Assembly (NCBI RefSeq): GCF_021869535.1
Contig: NW_026262736.1
Span: forward strand, 552,755 to 616,754
Source of the DNA: Mytilus californianus
Lineage: Eukaryota > Mollusca > Bivalvia > Mytilida > Mytilidae
DNA length: 64,000 nt
Direction: 5' to 3'
In this document: positions 11,001 through 22,900 of the stretch, piece after piece
Layout of the letters: every line of letters starts with the position of its first letter
Numbering within the stretch: position 1 is the stretch's first letter
Position numbers and translations under genes: made by a program
Notes under the pieces: generated by a model
Seen by the model: only the letters and a program-made list of their open reading frames with translations
Database searches by the model: none
Told to the model about the DNA's origin: nothing

Positions 11001-13798
11001 CCCCTCCAAAACTGTGATTTTTGAGAAGTTCGTGAAAAAACTTAATACGAAAATCTAATCGGTTAACCCCCTAGACTTACCCGTTCCAAGATAAAGTAAG
11101 GCCTTCAAAACAACGATTTTAACACATTTGGGGTTTTGGTTTGGGTTAGTGTTTGGGTTAGAGTTAGGGTCAGGGTTTGGGTCAGGGTTAGGGTCAGGGT
11201 TAGGGTCAGGGTTTGGGTCAGGGTTAGGGTCAGGGTTAGGGTCAGGGTTTGGGTCAGGGTTAGGGTCAGGGTTAGGGTCAGGGTCAGGGTTTAAGTTAGG
11301 GTTAGGGTCAGGGTTTGCGTATGGTAGTGGACTTTGACGAGGGTTAGTGAGGTGCCCTTTTTCACTTCTGCGCATGTCTGCCCTTTTTTGTGACTGCGCA
11401 TGCGTCAGAAATTTCCAAAAATATTTCTAAGTACAGAGTATGAAAAGTGCCTTTGACTTCAATCTTCAAATAGGTGTAGAATGGATTTGAATAGAGATAT
11501 TTTCTTAAAGTTAACTGTTCCGAAAAGATGAAAAGGCGATCTAGAGCATGAAAACTTATTGGTATCAATGAAGTGTACGGCCGCACTTTCCGACCTCACT
11601 GAAGAAACGTTTGTGTGAGAGTGAAGCCTAATCCCGACATTAACCCCAACTCCGAAACTACAAAAGATAAAGACTTGCGGTTTTCATCATAGGCTTAATT
11701 CTCGCAAAGTACTGCCCCTAACGGGGTCGATTTATTAATTTCAAGCCAATCGAAGCATAGGATCATGTTGAGACTTTGAAAATATCGACTTTGAAAAGTA
11801 CCAAAAACCACAACCTGACCCCCCACCCCTCCAAAACTGTGATTTTTGAGAAGTTCGTGAAAAAACTTAATACGAAAATCTAATCGGTTAACCCCCTAGA
11901 CTTACCCGTTCCAAGATAAAGTAAGGCCTTCAAAACAACGATTTTAACACATTTGGGGTTTTGGTTTGGGTTAGTGTTTGGGTTAGAGTTAGGGTCAGGG
12001 TTTGGGTCAGGGTTAGGGTCAGGGTTAGGGTCAGGGTTTGGGTCAGGGTTAGGGTCAGGGTTAGGGTCAGGGTTTGGGTCAGGGTTAGGGTCAGGGTTAG
12101 GGTCAGGGTCAGGGTTTAAGTTAGGGTTAGGGTCAGGGTTTGCGTATGGTAGTGGACTTTGACGAGGGTTAGTGAGGTGCCCTTTTTCACTTCTGCGCAT
12201 GTCTGCCCTTTTTTGTGACTGCGCATGCGTCAGAAATTTCCAAAAATATTTCTAAGTACAGAGTATGAAAAGTGCCTTTGACTTCAATCTTCAAATAGGT
12301 GTAGAATGGATTTGAATAGAGATATTTTCTTAAAGTTAACTGTTCCGAAAAGATGAAAAGGCGATCTAGAGCATGAAAACTTATTGGTATCAATGAAGTG
12401 TACGGCCGCACTTTCCGACCTCACTGAAGAAACGTTTGTGTGAGAGTGAAGCCTAATCCCGACATTAACCCCAACTCCGAAACTACAAAAGATAAAGACT
12501 TGCGGTTTTCATCATAGGCTTAATTCTCGCAAAGTACTGCCCCTAACGGGGTCGATTTATTAATTTCAAGCCAATCGAAGCATAGGATCATGTTGAGACT
12601 TTGAAAATATCGACTTTGAAAAGTACCAAAAACCACAACCTGACCCCCCACCCCTCCAAAACTGTGATTTTTGAGAAGTTCGTGAAAAAACTTAATACGA
12701 AAATCTAATCGGTTAACCCCCTAGACTTACCCGTTCCAAGATAAAGTAAGGCCTTCAAAACAACGATTTTAACACATTTGGGGTTTTGGTTTGGGTTAGT
12801 GTTTGGGTTAGAGTTAGGGTCAGGGTTTGGGTCAGGGTTAGGGTCAGGGTTAGGGTCAGGGTTTGGGTCAGGGTTAGGGTCAGGGTTAGGGTCAGGGTTT
12901 GGGTCAGGGTTAGGGTCAGGGTTAGGGTCAGGGTCAGGGTTTAAGTTAGGGTTAGGGTCAGGGTTTGCGTATGGTAGTGGACTTTGACGAGGGTTAGTGA
13001 GGTGCCCTTTTTCACTTCTGCGCATGTCTGCCCTTTTTTGTGACTGCGCATGCGTCAGAAATTTCCAAAAATATTTCTAAGTACAGAGTATGAAAAGTGC
13101 CTTTGACTTCAATCTTCAAATAGGTGTAGAATGGATTTGAATAGAGATATTTTCTTAAAGTTAACTGTTCCGAAAAGATGAAAAGGCGATCTAGAGCATG
13201 AAAACTTATTGGTATCAATGAAGTGTACGGCCGCACTTTCCGACCTCACTGAAGAAACGTTTGTGTGAGAGTGAAGCCTAATCCCGACATTAACCCCAAC
13301 TCCGAAACTACAAAAGATAAAGACTTGCGGTTTTCATCATAGGCTTAATTCTCGCAAAGTACTGCCCCTAACGGGGTCGATTTATTAATTTCAAGCCAAT
13401 CGAAGCATAGGATCATGTTGAGACTTTGAAAATATCGACTTTGAAAAGTACCAAAAACCACAACCTGACCCCCCACCCCTCCAAAACTGTGATTTTTGAG
13501 AAGTTCGTGAAAAAACTTAATACGAAAATCTAATCGGTTAACCCCCTAGACTTACCCGTTCCAAGATAAAGTAAGGCCTTCAAAACAACGATTTTAACAC
13601 ATTTGGGGTTTTGGTTTGGGTTAGTGTTTGGGTTAGAGTTAGGGTCAGGGTTTGGGTCAGGGTTAGGGTCAGGGTTAGGGTCAGGGTTTGGGTCAGGGTT
13701 AGGGTCAGGGTTAGGGTCAGGGTTTGGGTCAGGGTTAGGGTCAGGGTTAGGGTCAGGGTCAGGGTTTAAGTTAGGGTTAGGGTCAGGGTTTGCGTATG
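8029..13798 (+). repeat. Higher-order repeat copy 2 (seven units, 5770 bp)
   Basis: Repeats the marker order of copy 1 at exactly +5770 bp: GTTGAAACT variant at 8477, TTCTATGTA variant at 8960, and the 820-bp unit at 9679-10498. I saw no difference from copy 1 when reading the two, which suggests very recent duplication of the whole seven-unit block. An exact pairwise alignment would be needed to state identity. Confidence 0.9.
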
Positions 13799-15323
13799 GT
13801 AGTGGACTTTGACGAGGGTTAGTGAGGTGCCCTTTTTCACTTCTGCGCATGTCTGCCCTTTTTTGTGACTGCGCATGCGTCAGAAATTTCCAAAAATATT
13901 TCTAAGTACAGAGTATGAAAAGTGCCTTTGACTTCAATCTTCAAATAGGTGTAGAATGGATTTGAATAGAGATATTTTCTTAAAGTTAACTGTTCCGAAA
14001 AGATGAAAAGGCGATCTAGAGCATGAAAACTTATTGGTATCAATGAAGTGTACGGCCGCACTTTCCGACCTCACTGAAGAAACGTTTGTGTGAGAGTGAA
14101 GCCTAATCCCGACATTAACCCCAACTCCGAAACTACAAAAGATAAAGACTTGCGGTTTTCATCATAGGCTTAATTCTCGCAAAGTACTGCCCCTAACGGG
14201 GTCGATTTATTAATTTCAAGCCAATCGAAGCATAGGATCATGTTGAAACTTTGAAAATATCGACTTTGAAAAGTACCAAAAACCACAACCTGACCCCCCA
14301 CCCCTCCAAAACTGTGATTTTTGAGAAGTTCGTGAAAAAACTTAATACGAAAATCTAATCGGTTAACCCCCTAGACTTACCCGTTCCAAGATAAAGTAAG
14401 GCCTTCAAAACAACGATTTTAACACATTTGGGGTTTTGGTTTGGGTTAGTGTTTGGGTTAGAGTTAGGGTCAGGGTTTGGGTCAGGGTTAGGGTCAGGGT
14501 TAGGGTCAGGGTTTGGGTCAGGGTTAGGGTCAGGGTTAGGGTCAGGGTTTGGGTCAGGGTTAGGGTCAGGGTTAGGGTCAGGGTCAGGGTTTAAGTTAGG
14601 GTTAGGGTCAGGGTTTGCGTATGGTAGTGGACTTTGACGAGGGTTAGTGAGGTGCCCTTTTTCACTTCTGCGCATGTCTGCCCTTTTTTGTGACTGCGCA
14701 TGCGTCAGAAATTTCCAAAAATATTTCTATGTACAGAGTATGAAAAGTGCCTTTGACTTCAATCTTCAAATAGGTGTAGAATGGATTTGAATAGAGATAT
14801 TTTCTTAAAGTTAACTGTTCCGAAAAGATGAAAAGGCGATCTAGAGCATGAAAACTTATTGGTATCAATGAAGTGTACGGCCGCACTTTCCGACCTCACT
14901 GAAGAAACGTTTGTGTGAGAGTGAAGCCTAATCCCGACATTAACCCCAACTCCGAAACTACAAAAGATAAAGACTTGCGGTTTTCATCATAGGCTTAATT
15001 CTCGCAAAGTACTGCCCCTAACGGGGTCGATTTATTAATTTCAAGCCAATCGAAGCATAGGATCATGTTGAGACTTTGAAAATATCGACTTTGAAAAGTA
15101 CCAAAAACCACAACCTGACCCCCCACCCCTCCAAAACTGTGATTTTTGAGAAGTTCGTGAAAAAACTTAATACGAAAATCTAATCGGTTAACCCCCTAGA
15201 CTTACCCGTTCCAAGATAAAGTAAGGCCTTCAAAACAACGATTTTAACACATTTGGGGTTTTGGTTTGGGTTAGTGTTTGGGTTAGAGTTAGGGTCAGGG
15301 TTTGGGTCAGGGTTAGGGTCAGG
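13799..15323 (+). repeat. Truncated higher-order repeat copy 3
   Basis: Begins a third higher-order copy: GTTGAAACT variant at 14247 and TTCTATGTA variant at 14730, each +5770 from copy 2. It breaks off inside the second unit. The G-rich tract of that unit stops after about eight hexamers and runs straight into the divergent 833-bp type at 15324. The expected 820-bp third unit is missing, so the switch probably replaced or deleted the rest of this copy. Confidence 0.85.
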
Positions 15324-16156
15324 GTAGTGGACTTTGGCGAGGGTTAGTGAGGTGACCTTTTTTACTTCTGCGCATGTCTGACCTTTTTTGTGACTGCGCA
15401 TGCGTGAGAAATTTCCAAAAATATTTCTAAGTACAGAGTATGAAAAGTGCCTTTGACTTCAATCTTCAAATAGGTGTAGAATGGATTTGAATAGAGATAT
15501 TTTCTTAAAGTTAACTGTTCCGAAAAGATGAAAAGGCGATCTAGAGCATGCAAACTTATTGGTATCAATGAAGTGTACGGCCGCACTTTCCGACCTCACT
15601 GAAGAAACGTTTGTGTGAGAGTGAAGCCTAATCCCGACATTAACCCCAACTCCGAAACTACAAAAGATAAAGACTTGCGGTTTTCATCATAGGCTTAATT
15701 CTCGCAAAGTACTGCCCCTAACGGGGTCGATTTATTAATTTCAAGCCAATCGAAGCATAGGATCATGTTGAGACTTTGAAAAGATCGACTTTGAAAAGTA
15801 CCAAAAACCACAACCTGACCCCCCACCCCTCCAAAACTGTGATTTTTGAGAAGTTCGTGAAAAAACTTAATACGAAAATCTAATCGGTTAACCCCCTAGA
15901 CTTACCCGTTCCAAGATAAAGTAAGGCCTTCAAAACAACGATTTTAACACATTTGGGGTTTGGGTTAGGGTTAGTGTTTGGGTTAGGGTCAGGGTTTGGG
16001 TTAGGGTTAGGGTCAGGGTTTGGGTCAGGGTTAGGGTCAGGGTTTGGGTTTGGGTTAGGGTCAGGGTTTGGGTTAGGGTCAGGGTCAGGGTCAGGGTTAG
16101 GGTTAGGGTCAGGGTTAGTGTTAGGGTAAGGGTCAGGGTAGTGGACTTAAAGGATG
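15324..16156 (+). repeat. Divergent unit type B, copy 1 (833 bp)
   Basis: Same family as the 825-bp unit but with a consistent set of differences: TTTGGCGAG for TTTGACGAG, GTGACCTTTTTTAC for GTGCCCTTTTTCAC, GCATGCGTGAG for GCATGCGTCAG, and AAAAGATCGAC for AAAATATCGAC. Its G-rich tract follows another hexamer order and loses the regular 36-bp period. It ends with a duplicated GTAGTGGACTT around an AAAGGATG spacer (about 16139-16167). A private change, GCATGCAAAC, lies near 15550. It is probably a fragment of a different subarray or chromosome end. Confidence 0.88.
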
Positions 16157-16989
16157 GTAGTGGACTTTGGCGAGGGTTAGTGAGGTGACCTTTTTTACTT
16201 CTGCGCATGTCTGACCTTTTTTGTGACTGCGCATGCGTGAGAAATTTCCAAAAATATTTCTAAGTACAGAGTATGAAAAGTGCCTTTGACTTCAATCTTC
16301 AAATAGGTGTAGAATGGATTTGAATAGAGATATTTTCTTAAAGTTAACTGTTCCGAAAAGATGAAAAGGCGATCTAGAGCATGAAAACTTATTGGTATCA
16401 ATGAAGTGTACGGCCGCACTTTCCGACCTCACTGAAGAAACGTTTGTGTGAGAGTGAAGCCTAATCCCGACATTAACCCCAACTCCGAAACTACAAAAGA
16501 TAAAGACTTGCGGTTTTCATCATAGGCTTAATTCTCGCAAAGTACTGCCCCTAACGGGGTCGATTTATTAATTTCAAGCCAATCGAAGCATAGGATCATG
16601 TTGAGACTTTGAAAAGATCGACTTTGAAAAGTACCAAAAACCACAACCTGACCCCCCACCCCTCCAAAACTGTGATTTTTGAGAAGTTCGTGAAAAAACT
16701 TAATACGAAAATCTAATCGGTTAACCCCCTAGACTTACCCGTTCCAAGATAAAGTAAGGCCTTCAAAACAACGATTTTAACACATTTGGGGTTTGGGTTA
16801 GGGTTAGTGTTTGGGTTAGGGTCAGGGTTTGGGTTAGGGTTAGGGTCAGGGTTTGGGTCAGGGTTAGGGTCAGGGTTTGGGTTTGGGTTAGGGTCAGGGT
16901 TTGGGTTAGGGTCAGGGTCAGGGTCAGGGTTAGGGTTAGGGTCAGGGTTAGTGTTAGGGTAAGGGTCAGGGTAGTGGACTTAAAGGATG
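16157..16989 (+). repeat. Divergent unit type B, copy 2 (833 bp)
   Basis: Second head-to-tail type B unit, 833 bp after the first and sharing its diagnostic differences and rearranged tract. It ends at 16989, where the standard type A start (TTTGACGAG) resumes. The two B units together form a clean 1666-bp island between type A sequence. Confidence 0.88.
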
Positions 16990-19900
16990 GTAGTGGACTT
17001 TGACGAGGGTTAGTGAGGTGCCCTTTTTCACTTCTGCGCATGTCTGCCCTTTTTTGTGACTGCGCATGCGTCAGAAATTTCCAAAAATATTTCTAAGTAC
17101 AGAGTATGAAAAGTGCCTTTGACTTCAATCTTCAAATAGGTGTAGAATGGATTTGAATAGAGATATTTTCTTAAAGTTAACTGTTCCGAAAAGATGAAAA
17201 GGCGATCTAGAGCATGAAAACTTATTGGTATCAATGAAGTGTACGGCCGCACTTTCCGACCTCACTGAAGAAACGTTTGTGTGAGAGTGAAGCCTAATCC
17301 CGACATTAACCCCAACTCCGAAACTACAAAAGATAAAGACTTGCGGTTTTCATCATAGGCTTAATTCTCGCAAAGTACTGCCCCTAACGGGGTCGATTTA
17401 TTAATTTCAAGCCAATCGAAGCATAGGATCATGTTGAGACTTTGAAAATATCGACTTTGAAAAGTACCAAAAACCACAACCTGACCCCCCACCCCTCCAA
17501 AACTGTGATTTTTGAGAAGTTCGTGAAAAAACTTAATACGAAAATCTAATCGGTTAACCCCCTAGACTTACCCGTTCCAAGATAAAGTAAGGCCTTCAAA
17601 ACAACGATTTTAACACATTTGGGGTTTTGGTTTGGGTTAGTGTTTGGGTTAGAGTTAGGGTCAGGGTTTGGGTCAGGGTTAGGGTCAGGGTTAGGGTCAG
17701 GGTTTGGGTCAGGGTTAGGGTCAGGGTTAGGGTCAGGGTTTGGGTCAGGGTTAGGGTCAGGGTTAGGGTCAGGGTCAGGGTTTAAGTTAGGGTTAGGGTC
17801 AGGGTTTGCGTATGGTAGTGGACTTTGACGAGGGTTAGTGAGGTGCCCTTTTTCACTTCTGCGCATGTCTGCCCTTTTTTGTGACTGCGCATGCGTCAGA
17901 AATTTCCAAAAATATTTCTAAGTACAGAGTATGAAAAGTGCCTTTGACTTCAATCTTCAAATAGGTGTAGAATGGATTTGAATAGAGATATTTTCTTAAA
18001 GTTAACTGTTCCGAAAAGATGAAAAGGCGATCTAGAGCATGAAAACTTATTGGTATCAATGAAGTGTACGGCCGCACTTTCCGACCTCACTGAAGAAACG
18101 TTTGTGTGAGAGTGAAGCCTAATCCCGACATTAACCCCAACTCCGAAACTACAAAAGATAAAGACTTGCGGTTTTCATCATAGGCTTAATTCTCGCAAAG
18201 TACTGCCCCTAACGGGGTCGATTTATTAATTTCAAGCCAATCGAAGCATAGGATCATGTTGAGACTTTGAAAATATCGACTTTGAAAAGTACCAAAAACC
18301 ACAACCTGACCCCCCACCCCTCCAAAACTGTGATTTTTGAGAAGTTCGTGAAAAAACTTAATACGAAAATCTAATCGGTTAACCCCCTAGACTTACCCGT
18401 TCCAAGATAAAGTAAGGCCTTCAAAACAACGATTTTAACACATTTGGGGTTTTGGTTTGGGTTAGTGTTTGGGTTAGAGTTAGGGTCAGGGTTTGGGTCA
18501 GGGTTAGGGTCAGGGTTAGGGTCAGGGTTTGGGTCAGGGTTAGGGTCAGGGTTAGGGTCAGGGTTTGGGTCAGGGTTAGGGTCAGGGTTAGGGTCAGGGT
18601 CAGGGTTTAAGTTAGGGTTAGGGTCAGGGTTTGCGTATGGTAGTGGACTTTGACGAGGGTTAGTGAGGTGCCCTTTTTCACTTCTGCGCATGTCTGCCCT
18701 TTTTTGTGACTGCGCATGCGTCAGAAATTTCCAAAAATATTTCTAAGTACAGAGTATGAAAAGTGCCTTTGACTTCAATCTTCAAATAGGTGTAGAATGG
18801 ATTTGAATAGAGATATTTTCTTAAAGTTAACTGTTCCGAAAAGATGAAAAGGCGATCTAGAGCATGAAAACTTATTGGTATCAATGAAGTGTACGGCCGC
18901 ACTTTCCGACCTCACTGAAGAAACGTTTGTGTGAGAGTGAAGCCTAATCCCGACATTAACCCCAACTCCGAAACTACAAAAGATAAAGACTTGCGGTTTT
19001 CATCATAGGCTTAATTCTCGCAAAGTACTGCCCCTAACGGGGTCGATTTATTAATTTCAAGCCAATCGAAGCATAGGATCATGTTGAGACTTTGAAAATA
19101 TCGACTTTGAAAAGTACCAAAAACCACAACCTGACCCCCCACCCCTCCAAAACTGTGATTTTTGAGAAGTTCGTGAAAAAACTTAATACGAAAATCTAAT
19201 CGGTTAACCCCCTAGACTTACCCGTTCCAAGATAAAGTAAGGCCTTCAAAACAACGATTTTAACACATTTGGGGTTTTGGTTTGGGTTAGTGTTTGGGTT
19301 AGAGTTAGGGTCAGGGTTTGGGTCAGGGTTAGGGTCAGGGTTAGGGTCAGGGTTTGGGTCAGGGTTAGGGTCAGGGTTAGGGTCAGGGTTTGGGTCAGGG
19401 TTAGGGTCAGGGTTAGGGTCAGGGTCAGGGTTTAAGTTAGGGTTAGGGTCAGGGTTTGCGTATGGTAGTGGACTTTGACGAGGGTTAGTGAGGTGCCCTT
19501 TTTCACTTCTGCGCATGTCTGCCCTTTTTTGTGACTGCGCATGCGTCAGAAATTTCCAAAAATATTTCTAAGTACAGAGTATGAAAAGTGCCTTTGACTT
19601 CAATCTTCAAATAGGTGTAGAATGGATTTGAATAGAGATATTTTCTTAAAGTTAACTGTTCCGAAAAGATGAAAAGGCGATCTAGAGCATGAAAACTTAT
19701 TGGTATCAATGAAGTGTACGGCCGCACTTTCCGACCTCACTGAAGAAACGTTTGTGTGAGAGTGAAGCCTAATCCCGACATTAACCCCAACTCCGAAACT
19801 ACAAAAGATAAAGACTTGCGGTTTTCATCATAGGCTTAATTCTCGCAAAGTACTGCCCCTAACGGGGTCGATTTATTAATTTCAAGCCAATCGAAGCATA

Positions 19901-22900
19901 GGATCATGTTGAGACTTTGAAAATATCGACTTTGAAAAGTACCAAAAACCACAACCTGACCCCTCACCCCTCCAAAACTGTGATTTTTGAGAAGTTCGTG
20001 AAAAAACTTAATACGAAAATCTAATCGGTTAACCCCCTAGACTTACCCGTTCCAAGATAAAGTAAGGCCTTCAAAACAACGATTTTAACACATTTGGGGT
20101 TTTGGTTTGGGTTAGTGTTTGGGTTAGAGTTAGGGTCAGGGTTTGGGTCAGGGTTAGGGTCAGGGTTAGGGTCAGGGTTTGGGTCAGGGTTAGGGTCAGG
20201 GTTAGGGTCAGGGTTTGGGTCAGGGTTAGGGTCAGGGTTAGGGTCAGGGTCAGGGTTTAAGTTAGGGTTAGGGTCAGGGTTTGCGTATGGTAGTGGACTT
20301 TGACGAGGGTTAGTGAGGTGCCCTTTTTCACTTCTGCGCATGTCTGCCCTTTTTTGTGACTGCGCATGCGTCAGAAATTTCCAAAAATATTTCTAAGTAC
20401 AGAGTATGAAAAGTGCCTTTGACTTCAATCTTCAAATAGGTGTAGAATGGATTTGAATAGAGATATTTTCTTAAAGTTAACTGTTCCGAAAAGATGAAAA
20501 GGCGATCTAGAGCATGAAAACTTATTGGTATCAATGAAGTGTACGGCCGCACTTTCCGACCTCACTGAAGAAACGTTTGTGTGAGAGTGAAGCCTAATCC
20601 CGACATTAACCCCAACTCCGAAACTACAAAAGATAAAGACTTGCGGTTTTCATCATAGGCTTAATTCTCGCAAAGTACTGCCCCTAACGGGGTCGATTTA
20701 TTAATTTCAAGCCAATCGAAGCATAGGATCATGTTGAGACTTTGAAAATATCGACTTTGAAAAGTACCAAAAACCACAACCTGACCCCCCACCCCTCCAA
20801 AACTGTGATTTTTGAGAAGTTCGTGAAAAAACTTAATACGAAAATCTAATCGGTTAACCCCCTAGACTTACCCGTTCCAAGATAAAGTAAGGCCTTCAAA
20901 ACAACGATTTTAACACATTTGGGGTTTTGGTTTGGGTTAGTGTTTGGGTTAGAGTTAGGGTCAGGGTTTGGGTCAGGGTTAGGGTCAGGGTTAGGGTCAG
21001 GGTTTGGGTCAGGGTTAGGGTCAGGGTTAGGGTCAGGGTTTGGGTCAGGGTTAGGGTCAGGGTTAGGGTCAGGGTCAGGGTTTAAGTTAGGGTTAGGGTC
21101 AGGGTTTGCGTATGGTAGTGGACTTTGACGAGGGTTAGTGAGGTGCCCTTTTTCACTTCTGCGCATGTCTGCCCTTTTTTGTGACTGCGCATGCGTCAGA
21201 AATTTCCAAAAATATTTCTAAGTACAGAGTATGAAAAGTGCCTTTGACTTCAATCTTCAAATAGGTGTAGAATGGATTTGAATAGAGATATTTTCTTAAA
21301 GTTAACTGTTCCGAAAAGATGAAAAGGCGATCTAGAGCATGAAAACTTATTGGTATCAATGAAGTGTACGGCCGCACTTTCCGACCTCACTGAAGAAACG
21401 TTTGTGTGAGAGTGAAGCCTAATCCCGACATTAACCCCAACTCCGAAACTACAAAAGATAAAGACTTGCGGTTTTCATCATAGGCTTAATTCTCGCAAAG
21501 TACTGCCCCTAACGGGGTCGATTTATTAATTTCAAGCCAATCGAAGCATAGGATCATGTTGAGACTTTGAAAATATCGACTTTGAAAAGTACCAAAAACC
21601 ACAACCTGACCCCCCACCCCTCCAAAACTGTGATTTTTGAGAAGTTCGTGAAAAAACTTAATACGAAAATCTAATCGGTTAACCCCCTAGACTTACCCGT
21701 TCCAAGATAAAGTAAGGCCTTCAAAACAACGATTTTAACACATTTGGGGTTTTGGTTTGGGTTAGTGTTTGGGTTAGAGTTAGGGTCAGGGTTTGGGTCA
21801 GGGTTAGGGTCAGGGTTAGGGTCAGGGTTTGGGTCAGGGTTAGGGTCAGGGTTAGGGTCAGGGTTTGGGTCAGGGTTAGGGTCAGGGTTAGGGTCAGGGT
21901 CAGGGTTTAAGTTAGGGTTAGGGTCAGGGTTTGCGTATGGTAGTGGACTTTGACGAGGGTTAGTGAGGTGCCCTTTTTCACTTCTGCGCATGTCTGCCCT
22001 TTTTTGTGACTGCGCATGCGTCAGAAATTTCCAAAAATATTTCTAAGTACAGAGTATGAAAAGTGCCTTTGACTTCAATCTTCAAATAGGTGTAGAATGG
22101 ATTTGAATAGAGATATTTTCTTAAAGTTAACTGTTCCGAAAAGATGAAAAGGCGATCTAGAGCATGAAAACTTATTGGTATCAATGAAGTGTACGGCCGC
22201 ACTTTCCGACCTCACTGAAGAAACGTTTGTGTGAGAGTGAAGCCTAATCCCGACATTAACCCCAACTCCGAAACTACAAAAGATAAAGACTTGCGGTTTT
22301 CATCATAGGCTTAATTCTCGCAAAGTACTGCCCCTAACGGGGTCGATTTATTAATTTCAAGCCAATCGAAGCATAGGATCATGTTGAGACTTTGAAAATA
22401 TCGACTTTGAAAAGTACCAAAAACCACAACCTGACCCCCCACCCCTCCAAAACTGTGATTTTTGAGAAGTTCGTGAAAAAACTTAATACGAAAATCTAAT
22501 CGGTTAACCCCCTAGACTTACCCGTTCCAAGATAAAGTAAGGCCTTCAAAACAACGATTTTAACACATTTGGGGTTTTGGTTTGGGTTAGTGTTTGGGTT
22601 AGAGTTAGGGTCAGGGTTTGGGTCAGGGTTAGGGTCAGGGTTAGGGTCAGGGTTTGGGTCAGGGTTAGGGTCAGGGTTAGGGTCAGGGTTTGGGTCAGGG
22701 TTAGGGTCAGGGTTAGGGTCAGGGTCAGGGTTTAAGTTAGGGTTAGGGTCAGGGTTTGCGTATGGTAGTGGACTTTGACGAGGGTTAGTGAGGTGCCCTT
22801 TTTCACTTCTGCGCATGTCTGCCCTTTTTTGTGACTGCGCATGCGTCAGAAATTTCCAAAAATATTTCTAAGTACAGAGTATGAAAAGTGCCTTTGACTT

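Larger units (their letters stand above)
1..15323 (+). repeat. 825-bp subtelomeric satellite array, left part
   Basis: Head-to-tail tandem array. Taking GTAGTGGACTTTGACGAG as unit start, units begin at 609, 1434, 2259, 3084 and so on, spaced exactly 825 bp apart except for 820-bp units starting at 3909 and 9679. The window opens inside a unit. Each unit consists of a G-rich telomere-like tract (about 195 bp) and a body of about 630 bp. Adjacent units look identical apart from a few shared variants that define a higher-order repeat. No start-to-stop reading frame resembles a known protein. The long open frames across the tract come from its hexamer periodicity. The TTAGGG relatedness and the direct junction with true telomere repeats at 34342/34343 make a subtelomeric satellite the best reading. 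The last unit here (14624-15323) is 700 bp because its tract is cut short before the divergent units. Confidence 0.95.
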
